From: JAKVCB01 sp963578605
GTDB lineage: Bacteria; Planctomycetota; Planctomycetia; Pirellulales; Lacipirellulaceae
Direction: 5' to 3'
Assembly (NCBI GenBank): GCA_963578605.1
Contig: CAUZEA010000050.1
Coordinates: 1 to 39,945, forward strand
DNA length: 39,945 nucleotides
The notes below the pieces were generated by a model, which was not told the origin of the DNA, did not search any database, and worked only from the letters and a program-made list of their open reading frames with translations. Positions 1-8,871 of the stretch are shown piece by piece. The stretch's first letter is position 1. Each line of letters begins with the position of its first letter. The position numbers and the translations under genes were made by a program.

Positions 1-63
1 TCTTGCAGCCGCCTGCCGATAGCAACGGCCGGCCAACAGAGCCACATTCGTTGCCGCGGCTCG

Positions 64-507
64 CTACTTTGCCCGCTCGATTTCACGAATCTTCTCGATT
101 CGTCGTTCGTGCCGACCACCCTCAAAGTCTGTCTCCATCCAGGTCTGAACCACGCGGTCGACCGTGTTCACACTCAACAAGTCACCGGAAAGGCACAACA
201 CGTTGAGATCGTTGTGCTGACGGCTCAATTTTGCAGAGACCTCATCGACGCAGGGAGCTGCCCGCACACCGGAAAACTTGTTGGCGACGATTGCCATCCC
301 GATTCCTGTGCCACAAATTAGAATTCCTCGATCAGCCTTCCCCTCACTCACTTTGCGTGCCGCGGCGGCGGCAAAATCAGGGTAGTCGACGCTCTCGTCG
401 CTGAATGGTCCCTCGTCACTGACGTCATACCCGCTGGCGGTGAGTTGCGACGTGACCCTCTCTTTCAGGAGATAACCATGATGATCACTTGCAATTGCTA
501 TCCGCAT
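64..507 (-). CDS. rpiB: Ribose-5-phosphate isomerase B
   Basis: This 147-residue protein interconverts ribose 5-phosphate and ribulose 5-phosphate in the cytoplasmic pentose phosphate pathway. The N-terminal SDHHG motif (Asp8, His9, His10), the CGTGIG active-site loop with Cys65, and His98-Asn99 are all in the places expected for the RpiB/LacAB family. Length is normal. The ATG at 507 is preceded by an AGGA-like box about ten bases upstream. It lies 75 bp downstream of the Sua5-YwlE fusion gene on the same strand, so the two are probably co-transcribed. In Bacillus the same three functions (ywlC, ywlE, ywlF) form a known cluster, which supports the call. Confidence 0.95.
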   Translation of the reverse strand: MRIAIASDHHGYLLKERVTSQLTASGYDVSDEGPFSDESVDYPDFAAAAARKVSEGKADRGILICGTGIGMAIVANKFSGVRAAPCVDEVSAKLSRQHNDLNVLCLSGDLLSVNTVDRVVQTWMETDFEGGRHERRIEKIREIERAK

Positions 508-582
508 GGCACTTTATCCTATCGTCTCTGCCTGCGATCCCCCTAGCCCCTTCGCCTGAGATCTTACCCGGCAGCTCGCGGC

Positions 583-1728
583 TTAGGTGGATCGCATGCT
601 TTTCAACTCATCGCTCAGCCGCTCAACCTGTTGAGCCGTTCCCTGGCGAATCTGTTCGGCACACTGGCGGTAAACATCGATCGACTGCCCGATCGGATCG
701 GCAACGTTGGTCGAATCTTTTAAAATCAAATGGGTCCGGTCGGCAGCCTCCGGCCAATGGGCCACAATCGTATCGCAATGGTCACTGGTCATAGTCAAAA
801 TGAGGTCGGCATGTCGGACAAGTTGTTCGGTCAGGGTCCGCGACTCATGCCCCCGCAGGTCCATTCCCAGTTCTTGCATTACCTGTACTGCCTCGGCACT
901 GGGTGGTGATCCCATCGCAGCCGCAATGCCAGCTGACTGCACGAGGATCCCATGTTCCTCCAGGTTTTGTTCGTCGCAATTCAAACGTCGTGCCAATTCG
1001 CGGCGTATGAGCAGTTCCGCCATCGGGCTACGGCAAGTATTGCCAGTGCAAACCAGCAACACAAGCACGCTGGTCAAACGCCGTAGTGTGCTTTCCGCAA
1101 CGACTCCCTCCCGCAGGACTTCCAAATGATCACTGTACACCCGCACCACCGAGGAGGGCTGACCATAGCGACAAGGCCCGTCGTCCAGCACCAACGCCAC
1201 ATTGTCGCCCAAGGCTTCGACAACTTGTGCGGCTGTTACCGCATCAGGCGAACCACTGCGATTCGCACTCGTGAGCACAATGGGACCGGCCAGCATTTGT
1301 AACACTTCCGAAAGCGCTCCACCAGCTGCGACGCGCAATCCCAGCGTCCCATTCGGGCAAACGACTCGTCGCACTGATTCGGGTAACTGGGTGGCAAGCC
1401 CCTGCTCATGAGCATCGTCCAGGACCAGCGTCACCGGACCCGGCCAACAACGACGCGCCAAGCGACGGGCCAGCGAATTCATTTCAGGCAAATAGTCCGC
1501 CGCCTCCTGCGCACTCTTGATCGCCAAAGCAAACGGAACCCCCTGAGGTCGCTCTTTGGCAGCCATCAAATGCGCAACCGCCCCACTGTGACAGGCACTT
1601 GCACCAACCCCGTACACTGTTTCGGTGGGAAATGCGACCAACTTCCCCTCCACCAGCGCCTGTACGGCTCGGTGTACGACATCGCGAATATCTTCGGCCT
1701 TGCGCAGGTCGATCACAACTGGGGGCAT
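583..1728 (-). CDS. Fusion of threonylcarbamoyl-AMP synthase (Sua5/YrdC) and YwlE-type low-molecular-weight phosphatase
   Basis: A two-domain protein of 381 residues. Residues 1 to about 215 form a Sua5/YrdC domain, which makes threonylcarbamoyl-AMP for the t6A modification of tRNA; the KERP stretch near residue 58 and TSANRSG near 153-159 are family motifs. Residues about 221-381 form a low-molecular-weight phosphatase. Its P-loop CTGNTCRSP begins at Cys227, and the general acid is Asp344 in ADPIG. The threonine inside the P-loop (Thr231) is the feature known to mark arginine phosphatases (YwlE) as opposed to tyrosine phosphatases. The domains are joined by a short linker with no stop or frameshift. 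The protein is probably co-transcribed with rpiB. Function of each domain is established for the families; arginine specificity here is inferred from the one residue. Confidence 0.93.
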   Translation of the reverse strand: MPPVVIDLRKAEDIRDVVHRAVQALVEGKLVAFPTETVYGVGASACHSGAVAHLMAAKERPQGVPFALAIKSAQEAADYLPEMNSLARRLARRCWPGPVTLVLDDAHEQGLATQLPESVRRVVCPNGTLGLRVAAGGALSEVLQMLAGPIVLTSANRSGSPDAVTAAQVVEALGDNVALVLDDGPCRYGQPSSVVRVYSDHLEVLREGVVAESTLRRLTSVLVLLVCTGNTCRSPMAELLIRRELARRLNCDEQNLEEHGILVQSAGIAAAMGSPPSAEAVQVMQELGMDLRGHESRTLTEQLVRHADLILTMTSDHCDTIVAHWPEAADRTHLILKDSTNVADPIGQSIDVYRQCAEQIRQGTAQQVERLSDELKSMRST

Positions 1729-2068
1729 GAAAACTTCTTGGGCTAGGAAAGAACGGCGGCTTTAGGGAAGTCCGAACGCTGCCGACAAGCAGTCTCGTCG
1801 ACGGAATAGTAGCGAGTTTTGATGGCAGAGCTGATACTTCGCCTCGTCCATTGGTAGGACATTGACATCCGTGCCTGCAAAGATGCCGCGAAAGTACTTC
1901 CGATGTGAAATAACCCGTCTTTATACCCCAACCAGGGGTAACTGGTCAAGCAGCACAAACCTGGACATGGGTTCGCAAGTCCTGTTCTGCCAGCCGGTTC
2001 CAACGCTTCTTGAATTATCCCTCCTTGATCTCACCAGCCTTTGGTTAGACATTAAGGGGGGGCAGCCG
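1729..2068. other. Divergent intergenic region
   Basis: This 340-bp spacer separates the divergent Sua5-YwlE and NHL-protein genes. An open frame runs through its right part into the NHL gene, but its translation does not look like protein from this genome, and a good ribosome site lies only at its end. A TTGACA hexamer occurs at 1862-1867 without a convincing -10 partner. Promoters for both genes must be here, but I cannot place them. Confidence 0.5.
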
Positions 2069-3127
2069 ATGACTCAGGAACCGATCTTCACACGTAAAGA
2101 AAAAACCGCCCGACGGGCAGCCCGCTCGGCAGTTCCTCTCCCCAGGGTTCCAAATCCAGCGACGACCAGACAGGATGAAAGTGGCCTTCCGATGATCTCA
2201 CGAAGAAAATTCGGCCGGATCAGTGCCACAGCCCTGCTGGCGAACCTGGCAACCGGTTGTAATCACGATCCAGTGAATGCGGGCAAATTGGAGAAAGTTT
2301 GGGGGCGTTGCGGCATCGTGGACGGCCGCTTTCAAAAGCCCCGGGCTATGGCAATCGATCGAGAGGACCGGCTCTATATCGTTGATATGTTAGCAAGAAT
2401 TCAGGTCTTTGATCGGGACGGGAATTTCTTGCGTGGCTGGCGTACTCCTGCCCATCAGGCAGGCCGCCCAACCGGGCTGACCATCAGTCCTAACGGGATC
2501 GTCCTGGTAGCCGATACGCATTACTTCCGCATTTTGAGCTACACGCCGCTTGGTGAACTCCTCGAAAAAGAAACCATTGGCGGAACGTACGGCCCACAAG
2601 CGGGCCAGTTCGGTTTGGTGACCGATGCCGTACGTGACGCAGAGGGCAACTGGTATATCGCCGAATATGGAGAGTTTGACCGGATTCACAAGCTCTCACC
2701 CGACGGGGACTTTCTCTTGCAATGGGGAGGGCATGGGTCCGCACCAGGACAATTCCTCCGGCCACAAAACATCGTGCTCGATAAGACCGGTCAATTGTGG
2801 GTTGCCGACTCCTGCAATCATCGCATTCAAGTCTTTGATGACCAAGGACAACTCCTGCAGATGTGGGGGCAGGCAGGTTCGGATCCTGGCCAGCTCTATT
2901 ACCCTTATGACCTTGCTTTCGACCAGCAGGGGCATATTTACATTTGTGAGTATGGCAACCACCGTGTACAAAAATTTACCCAGCAGGGAGAATCTCTCGG
3001 CTGTTGGGGAACTGGTGGTCGCCAACCCGGCATGCTGCACAACCCTTGGGCGCTTGCCGTCGATAGCCGCCGCCGGGTTCACGTGCTCGACTCGAACAAT
3101 CATCGTGTACAAAGAGTTATGATGTAG
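2069..3127 (+). CDS. NHL-repeat beta-propeller lipoprotein with Tat-like signal
   Basis: A protein of 352 residues, exported and probably lipid-anchored. Near residues 42-64 is a twin-arginine motif (SRRKF) followed by a short hydrophobic stretch and a lipobox-like LATGC, so Cys64 would be the lipidated residue. The rest is about six NHL repeats, seen as recurrent 'G.F..P..ia.d..G.lyvaD..n.RiqvFd..G' units, which fold as a beta-propeller and usually bind proteins or ligands. I chose ATG 2069 because a strong purine-rich site (AAGGGGG) lies eight bases upstream. ATG 2192 would leave a more normal Tat n-region but has only a distant AGGA. Partner and function are unknown. It precedes the VWA-MoxR pair by about 175 bp. 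Confidence 0.8.
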   Translation: MTQEPIFTRKEKTARRAARSAVPLPRVPNPATTRQDESGLPMISRRKFGRISATALLANLATGCNHDPVNAGKLEKVWGRCGIVDGRFQKPRAMAIDREDRLYIVDMLARIQVFDRDGNFLRGWRTPAHQAGRPTGLTISPNGIVLVADTHYFRILSYTPLGELLEKETIGGTYGPQAGQFGLVTDAVRDAEGNWYIAEYGEFDRIHKLSPDGDFLLQWGGHGSAPGQFLRPQNIVLDKTGQLWVADSCNHRIQVFDDQGQLLQMWGQAGSDPGQLYYPYDLAFDQQGHIYICEYGNHRVQKFTQQGESLGCWGTGGRQPGMLHNPWALAVDSRRRVHVLDSNNHRVQRVMM

Positions 3128-3128
3128 G

Positions 3129-3147
3129 CCCATCAGCTTGCGATGGG
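3129..3147 (+). terminator. Weak terminator-like hairpin after the NHL gene
   Basis: CCCATC (3129-3134) and GATGGG (3142-3147) form a perfect six-base-pair stem with a seven-base loop, starting two bases after the stop codon. No uridine tract follows, so this may only stabilise the 3' end or do nothing. Confidence 0.3.
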
Positions 3148-3302
3148 TGGTAATTTCAGCAGTCAACGAAAACGGAACCCGCGCACAATCTGAAGCCTTG
3201 TAACCGAAGGAAGCAACCACGGGCAAATCCCGATTGCTAACAACGCCAAACTCCGCATCCAAACCTGCCAACAGGTTGTCTCCGCTCGGCATCAGGCATT
3301 TT

Positions 3303-6300
3303 ATGTTTCACCAAAGCGTAGCCTTTCATAATCCTTGGCTCTTGCTTCTGCTGGGACTTGTCCCTTTGGTGGTGGTCTGGAGCTACCATAGCCTGGCAGG
3401 TTTGGGAAAGTGGCGACGCTGGATTGCAATCTTGTTGCGATCGGGCGTTATGGTGCTGCTGATCTTTGCGCTAGCCGATATGCAGCTTTTACGATCCAGC
3501 AACCGCGTCACGGTGATTTATCTCCTTGATCAGTCTCTCAGTATTCCCGAAGCACGACGTGCGTCTATGATTCGTTACGTTAACGCGTCGATACGCAAAC
3601 ATCGGCGGGACGACAAGGAAGATCGAGTCGGGGTGATTGTGTTTGGCCGGGACGCTGAAGTCGAAGTCCCACCCGTTGACTTTGACGTACAGCTGGCGCC
3701 AAGGATCGAAAGCTTTCTTGATCCCAATTTCACCAACCTGGCTGGCGCCATGCAGCAGGCGATGGCCATGTTCCCCCACGACGCGGCCAAAAGGATCGTG
3801 GTCGTGACCGATGGCAATGAAAACCTGGGAGACGCGCTGGAGCAAGCCCGCACCATGGCCGACTTAGGGGTCAGCATTGATGCGATGCCCGTGTCGTTGA
3901 AGCAGCAAAACGAAGTTTCCGTTGAGAAGATCACGATCCCCACTGACGTCCGCCGGGGCCAACCGTTCGAACTGAGGGTGGTCCTGAACAACGATTCACC
4001 TACCGACGAGAACGTTGCCGGACGCCTGAAGATTACCCGCAAAGCAGGTGACCGGGAAGTAATCCTTGCTGATGCGCCGGTCAATCTCCAACCTGGCAAA
4101 AGCGTGTTAACCCGTCGTGAAGAAATCGATGAATCGGACTTTTACACGTATCAAGCTCTCTTTGTGCCAGATGATCCAGCCTCCGATGGTATGAAACAGA
4201 ACAACCTGGCGACACATTTCACCGATGTTTATGGCCAAGGTCAAGTTTTGCTCATTGAAGACTGGGAAAACCCTGGCCGGTTCGACTTTCTGTTGGATCG
4301 GCTCCGCGTCGAAGGACTCGAAGTTACGGCGCAGCAGAGCAATCGTTTATTCACCTCACTGCCCGAGCTGCAACGATATGACTCGATCATTCTGGCCGAT
4401 GTGCCACGTTCCAGCGGTTTCGATGCCAATAACGTGAGTAGCTTCACGGATCAACAAATCCGCATGTTGGTGCGCAATACCGAAGAACTCGGTTGTGGGC
4501 TGATTATGCTGGGAGGCCCCAACAGCTTTGGCGCGGGTGGCTGGACCAACACCGAAATCGAAAAAGCGATGCCGGTGGATTTCACGATCAAAAGTGCCAA
4601 AGTCATTCCGGTCGGAGCTCTGGTGCTGAACATGCATGCCGGAGAAATTCCAAAGGCGAATTACTGGCAGAAGGTCATCGCCCGCGAGGCAATCAAAGCA
4701 CTGGGACCCCGGGATTACTGCGGCCTAATACAGTGGAGCGGCAATGAGCAATGGCTGTGGGGACAATCCAAGGGGGGGCTGATCCGTGTAGGTCCCAGCC
4801 GTAAGGTCATGATGGCCCGGATTGACGCCATGAACATTGGAGATATGCCCGAATTCGATGGTTCCATGAAGATGGCGGCGGCGGCGTTCGCACGTGCCAA
4901 GGATGCTTCGATCCGTCACATGATCATTATCAGTGATGGCGATCCCACACCTCCCACACCGGGCACCATTGCGGCCCTGAAAAAACAACAAGTTAAGGTC
5001 ACCACGGTCTTGGTCGGCAACCGCCAGCATGCCCCTGGAGGGCAAGCTACCATGCAGAAAATCGCCTCGAGCACAGGCGGGAAAATGTACGTCGTGAAGA
5101 ATGCCAAAGCGTTGCCACAAATCTACCAACGCGAAGCCCGCAAAATCGCCCGGTCGCTGGTCTTCGAACCACAGCCGCCGGTTCGACCCCAGGTCAAAAA
5201 CCGTCAAGAAATCATCGAAGGCATCGACGGGCCATTTCCCCCCATTCAGGGATTTGTGCTCACGACCATCAAAGAGAACCCACTTGTCGATCTGATTCTC
5301 CTCTCCCCCAAACCTGTCAATGCTGAAAACGCCACCATCCTGGCTGCATGGCCGTACGGGCTCGGCAAGACGGTCGCGTTTACGACCGATGTGGGCGGAC
5401 GGTGGGCCGATCAATGGACCGGGTGGCAGGATTACGATCGCTTTTTCAGTCAAATGGTCCGCTGGTCGATGCGACCTGGCGGGGATACCGGTAAATTCAC
5501 CGTCTCGACCAATGTGGCTGATGGAAAAACCCAGGTCATTGTGACGGCCCTCGACAAAGACAATGAATTCCTGAATTACCAGACCGTCTCAGGGAATGTG
5601 TTGGGGCCCGACATGGAGTCGATATCGCTTGATATCACGCAAACCGCACCAGGGCGATACGAAGCAGAGTTTGATTCGACCATTCCCGGAAACTATCTGG
5701 TGCTGATAGCTCCCGGCAATGAGCACGCCATGATCCGTACCGGGGTGAATGTCGGTTACTCGGATGAATTCCGCCGCCGCAAGACCAATCTGGCACTCCT
5801 GGAATCGTTGGCAAACCTGTCCGCTAAAAACGGACAGCCGGGGGAACTCCTCGATCCACTGCCGGCAGTGGTCAACCCAACCTCAACCGGCGATTTGCAA
5901 TCGCAGTTAGCCAGCGATCCATTCCGTCGCGATTTGCCAAATGCCGTGGCAAGTCGCAATATCTGGCCCTCGCTCTTGTTGCTGGCGAGTTGTGTTTTCC
6001 TGGCCGATGTTTTTGTTCGTCGTGTCCACGTGGGCTTCGCCTGGATCGTCCCTTTGTGGGCGGCCCTGCTGAATCGTGTCCTGAGACGCAATCCCCAGTC
6101 GGCAGTCGAAGAAACCATTAACCGCCTGCAAAGTCGCAAAGCTGAACTAAGCCAAGAGCTTGAAAGCCGCCGTGCCCGTGCCCGGTTTGAATCGACCTCC
6201 GAAGGCGATCTCCAGGGAGAGGCTGCTGCGGCATCGGGAGCTACAACTCACCCAGAAACCCCCGAAACGAAAATTGATAAAAAGAGCCTTGTCGAACAGG

Positions 6301-6377
6301 AGGCTACGGATGAGGATTCATATACGTCACGCCTTCTGAAAGCAAAAAAACAAGTCTGGAAGGATCGCGAATCATGA
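3303..6377 (+). CDS. Large membrane protein with two VWA-like regions and a glutamine-amidotransferase-like domain
   Basis: A protein of 1024 residues from ATG 3303, which has a CAGG box about seven bases upstream and gives the usual BatA-like beginning. Two membrane helices lie at about residues 11-28 and 40-62. A von Willebrand A domain follows, with an intact metal site DQSLS at 76-80 and a later DGNE. The centre has a class I glutamine-amidotransferase-like fold around the MLGGPNSFGAGGW segment, then a second VWA-like region (IIISDGDPT) without an obvious DxSxS. Another helix lies near residue 895, and the tail is charged and coiled-coil-like. Such proteins occur in planctomycetes beside MoxR ATPases and are thought to work with them in assembling or regulating envelope complexes. 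Its stop overlaps the moxR start by four bases, so the two are translationally coupled. Confidence 0.88.
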   Translation: MFHQSVAFHNPWLLLLLGLVPLVVVWSYHSLAGLGKWRRWIAILLRSGVMVLLIFALADMQLLRSSNRVTVIYLLDQSLSIPEARRASMIRYVNASIRKHRRDDKEDRVGVIVFGRDAEVEVPPVDFDVQLAPRIESFLDPNFTNLAGAMQQAMAMFPHDAAKRIVVVTDGNENLGDALEQARTMADLGVSIDAMPVSLKQQNEVSVEKITIPTDVRRGQPFELRVVLNNDSPTDENVAGRLKITRKAGDREVILADAPVNLQPGKSVLTRREEIDESDFYTYQALFVPDDPASDGMKQNNLATHFTDVYGQGQVLLIEDWENPGRFDFLLDRLRVEGLEVTAQQSNRLFTSLPELQRYDSIILADVPRSSGFDANNVSSFTDQQIRMLVRNTEELGCGLIMLGGPNSFGAGGWTNTEIEKAMPVDFTIKSAKVIPVGALVLNMHAGEIPKANYWQKVIAREAIKALGPRDYCGLIQWSGNEQWLWGQSKGGLIRVGPSRKVMMARIDAMNIGDMPEFDGSMKMAAAAFARAKDASIRHMIIISDGDPTPPTPGTIAALKKQQVKVTTVLVGNRQHAPGGQATMQKIASSTGGKMYVVKNAKALPQIYQREARKIARSLVFEPQPPVRPQVKNRQEIIEGIDGPFPPIQGFVLTTIKENPLVDLILLSPKPVNAENATILAAWPYGLGKTVAFTTDVGGRWADQWTGWQDYDRFFSQMVRWSMRPGGDTGKFTVSTNVADGKTQVIVTALDKDNEFLNYQTVSGNVLGPDMESISLDITQTAPGRYEAEFDSTIPGNYLVLIAPGNEHAMIRTGVNVGYSDEFRRRKTNLALLESLANLSAKNGQPGELLDPLPAVVNPTSTGDLQSQLASDPFRRDLPNAVASRNIWPSLLLLASCVFLADVFVRRVHVGFAWIVPLWAALLNRVLRRNPQSAVEETINRLQSRKAELSQELESRRARARFESTSEGDLQGEAAAASGATTHPETPETKIDKKSLVEQEATDEDSYTSRLLKAKKQVWKDRES

Positions 6378-7390
6378 GCATCGGCGAATCATTTGAACAA
6401 CGCGCAGCACAATTTACAGAGCGCTACAAGGCCGTCTATCAGCAAATCAACCGGGTAATCGTCGGTCATAATGACATCGTGCACGGCATTCTCACCTGCC
6501 TCTTCGTCGGCGGGCATTGCCTACTCGAAGGCGTGCCAGGACTTGGCAAAACCCTGTTGGTCCGCACGTTGGCACAAACCCTGGATCTCGATTTCTCCCG
6601 TATTCAATTCACACCCGATCTCATGCCCGCCGATATCCTCGGCACCAACATGATCATCGAAGATCAGGCCGGCAAGCGGGAGTTCCAGTTCCAAAAAGGA
6701 CCGATCTTCACTCAGATCTGTCTCGCGGATGAAATCAATCGAGCCACGCCAAAGACGCAGTCCGCCATGCTCGAAACGATGCAAGAAAAGTCGGTCACCA
6801 TCTCCGGAAACGTCTACCAAATGAAACCCCCTTTCTTCGTGATGGCGACTCAGAACCCGATCGAACAAGAAGGGACTTATCCACTCCCCGAAGCGCAACT
6901 CGACCGCTTTTTCTTTAAATTGCTCCTGGGGTATTCCGATCGCGCCGAACTCAACACGATCGTCGAACGCACCACCCGGGAATTGATAATCGAACCCGAT
7001 AAAGTTATGGATGGTTCGGAAATTGTCCAGTGGCAACAACTCATCCGTGAAGTGATTATTGCTCCGCACGTGCAGGACTACCTCGTGCGACTCACCCTCG
7101 CAACCCATCCGGAAGGCCCCTTCGCCCTGCCCGAAACAAACCAATACCTGCGTTGGGGTAGCAGCCCGCGCGGGGCACAAACGTTGGCCCTGGCTGCCAA
7201 GGTACGAGCCCTGCTCGGGGGACGCTTCAATGTGAGCTTTGAAGATGTTCGCCGCGTGTTTCTACCCGCCACACGGCATCGCGTCATCCTCAATTTTGAG
7301 GCCGAGGCCGAAGGGATCGAGCCCGATAAAGTCCTGCTCGATATCCTGCAACAAGTGCCCGAAAAAGCCGAAGAGAAACGGTCGGCCTGA
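6374..7390 (+). CDS. MoxR-family AAA+ ATPase
   Basis: A 338-residue cytoplasmic AAA+ ATPase of the MoxR/RavA class, chaperone-like enzymes that act with VWA proteins on metal insertion or complex maturation. Walker A is GVPGLGKT at 53-60, Walker B is CLADEINR at about 116-123, sensor 1 is ATQNP, and an SPRG motif of the lid domain follows. The length is typical. Its ATG overlaps the stop of the VWA gene (ATGA), and an AAGGAT box lies about ten bases upstream inside that gene. Family operons often also hold a DUF58 protein and further small membrane proteins. None follows here, so this is a reduced two-gene unit unless the partners are elsewhere. Confidence 0.95.
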   Translation: MSIGESFEQRAAQFTERYKAVYQQINRVIVGHNDIVHGILTCLFVGGHCLLEGVPGLGKTLLVRTLAQTLDLDFSRIQFTPDLMPADILGTNMIIEDQAGKREFQFQKGPIFTQICLADEINRATPKTQSAMLETMQEKSVTISGNVYQMKPPFFVMATQNPIEQEGTYPLPEAQLDRFFFKLLLGYSDRAELNTIVERTTRELIIEPDKVMDGSEIVQWQQLIREVIIAPHVQDYLVRLTLATHPEGPFALPETNQYLRWGSSPRGAQTLALAAKVRALLGGRFNVSFEDVRRVFLPATRHRVILNFEAEAEGIEPDKVLLDILQQVPEKAEEKRSA

Positions 7391-7435
7391 GGCAAACGTT
7401 TGAAAAGAAACGGCCACAACAAACGGAGTGAAACC

Positions 7436-7777
7436 ATGGGCAAAGTGACTATCTACCACAATCCCCGTTGTACGAAGAGCCGACAAACTCTGGCACTGCT
7501 GCACGATCAGGGGATCAAACCCAACGTGGTCCAATACCTGCAGACACCACCCGATGAAAAGACGCTTGGCAAACTTGTCAAACTCCTGGGAATGGAACCC
7601 CGCGAACTGATTCGCAAAAAAGAATATCGTGCGCTCGACCTTCCCCAGACAGACGATCCCCAGGAATTCATCGCTCGGATGGCGACCCACCCGCAAATCA
7701 TCGAACGGCCGATCGTCGTTGCAGGTGAAAAAGCCTGCCTTGGCCGCCCGCCCGAAAATGTGCTTGAGATCCTCTGA
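7436..7777 (+). CDS. ArsC/YfgD-family thioredoxin-fold reductase
   Basis: A protein of 113 residues starting at ATG 7436, with GGAG eight bases upstream. It belongs to the glutaredoxin-dependent arsenate reductase superfamily. The active-site segment is HNPRCTKSRQTL, with the catalytic cysteine near residue 11, and arginines corresponding to the oxyanion-binding set appear in LIRKKE, IERPI and LGRPPEN. This form resembles E. coli YfgD more than plasmid ArsC. No arsenite pump or ArsR gene is nearby, so a real role in arsenic resistance is uncertain. It follows moxR by 45 bp and may be read through from it. Confidence 0.88.
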   Translation: MGKVTIYHNPRCTKSRQTLALLHDQGIKPNVVQYLQTPPDEKTLGKLVKLLGMEPRELIRKKEYRALDLPQTDDPQEFIARMATHPQIIERPIVVAGEKACLGRPPENVLEIL

Positions 7778-7881
7778 CGTAGCGCGTTTTCAAAGTCATT
7801 TTAGCGCGGCAAATGAAACAGCTTCCCTCTGCCAGCGGCAACGACCGGAGAAGATCGGTTGTGCCTTGAAATTAGCATGGA

Positions 7882-8574
7882 TCACCCTGCCAACCCGGAA
7901 TCAAGCGGCTCAGCACATTCGGGACCCTGGTTGCGCACATTGTTGACAAATGGTCTGACCGGTGTGGTTCGCATTTGGTCACCCGGAAACGCGTCGAGTA
8001 GTTTCAGCAGCCCGCCGCGATCAGAATTTTCTGGATCAAGCCACGCTTCATAGTCACCCGGAGACAGGATCACCGGCATCCGCTCGTGCAGTTCGTGCAT
8101 CAAGTCGTTCGCTGCCGTCGTAATAATGGTGCATGATTCAATAGTCGGCCCTCGCTCCGGCTGCCAGGACTCCCACAGACCGGCAAAACCAAACAGGCCC
8201 CCATCGGCCAACTCAATCAGATAGGGCTGTTTTGCCTGGCCTGTTTTCTTCCATTCGTAAAATCCGTCACCTGGTATCAGACACCGTCGCCGCTTGAAAG
8301 CCGCAGCAAACGAGGGCTTGCTGGCAATGGTCTCCGACCGGGCGTTGATCATCCGGACACCAATCTTCAGGTCATCAGCCCAGGAAGGCACCAGGCCCCA
8401 ACGAAACGAGGCCAGTTCGCGCTGACCAGCTACCCGGGACCGTACAGCAAATACTTCTTGCGTGGGGGCAATGTTGTACCTCGGATCAAAAGATTCTCGA
8501 TCTTCGTCGCCCTCGAGTGCAAATTGCTGCAGGAGCAGGTTCAGGCGAGAACGCAACGTAAATCGTCCACACAT
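7882..8574 (-). CDS. SOS-response-associated peptidase (SRAP, YedK/HMCES family)
   Basis: The 230-residue product is an abasic-site sensor of the SRAP family, which forms a covalent thiazolidine crosslink to abasic sites in single-stranded DNA. I placed the start at ATG 8574, not further upstream, because the family needs Cys2 exposed after removal of Met1; here the protein begins MCGRFTL. Other active-site residues are visible: Asn in RYNIAPTQ, Glu in GFYEWKK and His in HERMPVIL. It is divergent from imuA-imuB, and the shared spacer contains a LexA-like operator, so damage induction is likely. The function of the family is established; regulation is inferred. Confidence 0.95.
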   Translation of the reverse strand: MCGRFTLRSRLNLLLQQFALEGDEDRESFDPRYNIAPTQEVFAVRSRVAGQRELASFRWGLVPSWADDLKIGVRMINARSETIASKPSFAAAFKRRRCLIPGDGFYEWKKTGQAKQPYLIELADGGLFGFAGLWESWQPERGPTIESCTIITTAANDLMHELHERMPVILSPGDYEAWLDPENSDRGGLLKLLDAFPGDQMRTTPVRPFVNNVRNQGPECAEPLDSGLAG

Positions 8575-8679
8575 AAGGGTTTGGCATTCGTGGTTAAAAA
8601 AACGAGTCCAGAAAAAAATTGTTGGAAAACAGGAATGGAGCAAGCCGGGAAGCCGACTTCAGCCGGGCTCAAGTGCAGC

Positions 8680-8708
8680 TTGACAAAATACGATACATAT
8701 GTACAGTA
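8680..8708 (+). promoter_or_regulatory. Candidate imuA promoter
   Basis: A consensus -35 box TTGACA lies at 8680-8685. With a 16-base spacer the -10 would be TACAGT (8702-8707), matching TATAAT at four of six positions. The spacer and -10 are covered by the inverted repeat described next, as expected for a repressed SOS promoter. It points at imuA, whose ATG is about 165 bases downstream. Confidence 0.55.
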
Positions 8709-8711
8709 TTT
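8686..8711. promoter_or_regulatory. LexA-like operator between the SRAP gene and imuA
   Basis: A 26-bp inverted repeat in which 22 bases pair: outer arms AAATAC and GTATTT, a mismatched dinucleotide on each side, and the core TACATATGTA. Read on the minus strand, positions 8708-8689 match the E. coli LexA consensus (TACTGT, eight bases, ACAGTA) at about 16 of 20 positions; one half-site is exact and the other is ATCGTA. It sits between two gene sets that are typical SOS targets. Whether the LexA of this organism recognises this sequence is not known to me. Confidence 0.6.
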
Positions 8712-8871
8712 GAGGTCCTGCATTTCACATCCGCATTACCAGCCACGAATCGAAACTGCCACCCAAAACCTTCTCCGCCAGATTCGCGACCCCGCTTAAC
8801 AGCAGCCCTGTAACCCCCATCGCCTCCCCAGGCTTTTGCCTGTGGCTAACCCCACAGTCCGCCCTCTCACC

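Noticed and set aside
1862..2068. N-terminal extension of the NHL protein from 1862
   Set aside because: Composition unlike the genes here, and a strong ribosome site precedes 2069 instead.
4725..5453. 242-codon open frame opposite the VWA gene
   Set aside because: It lies wholly inside a clear gene and its translation has no recognisable features. The same holds for long frames opposite the flavoprotein (11753-12577), the MocA gene (13643-14317), the crotonase (32103-32930) and the amidohydrolase (36784-37383).
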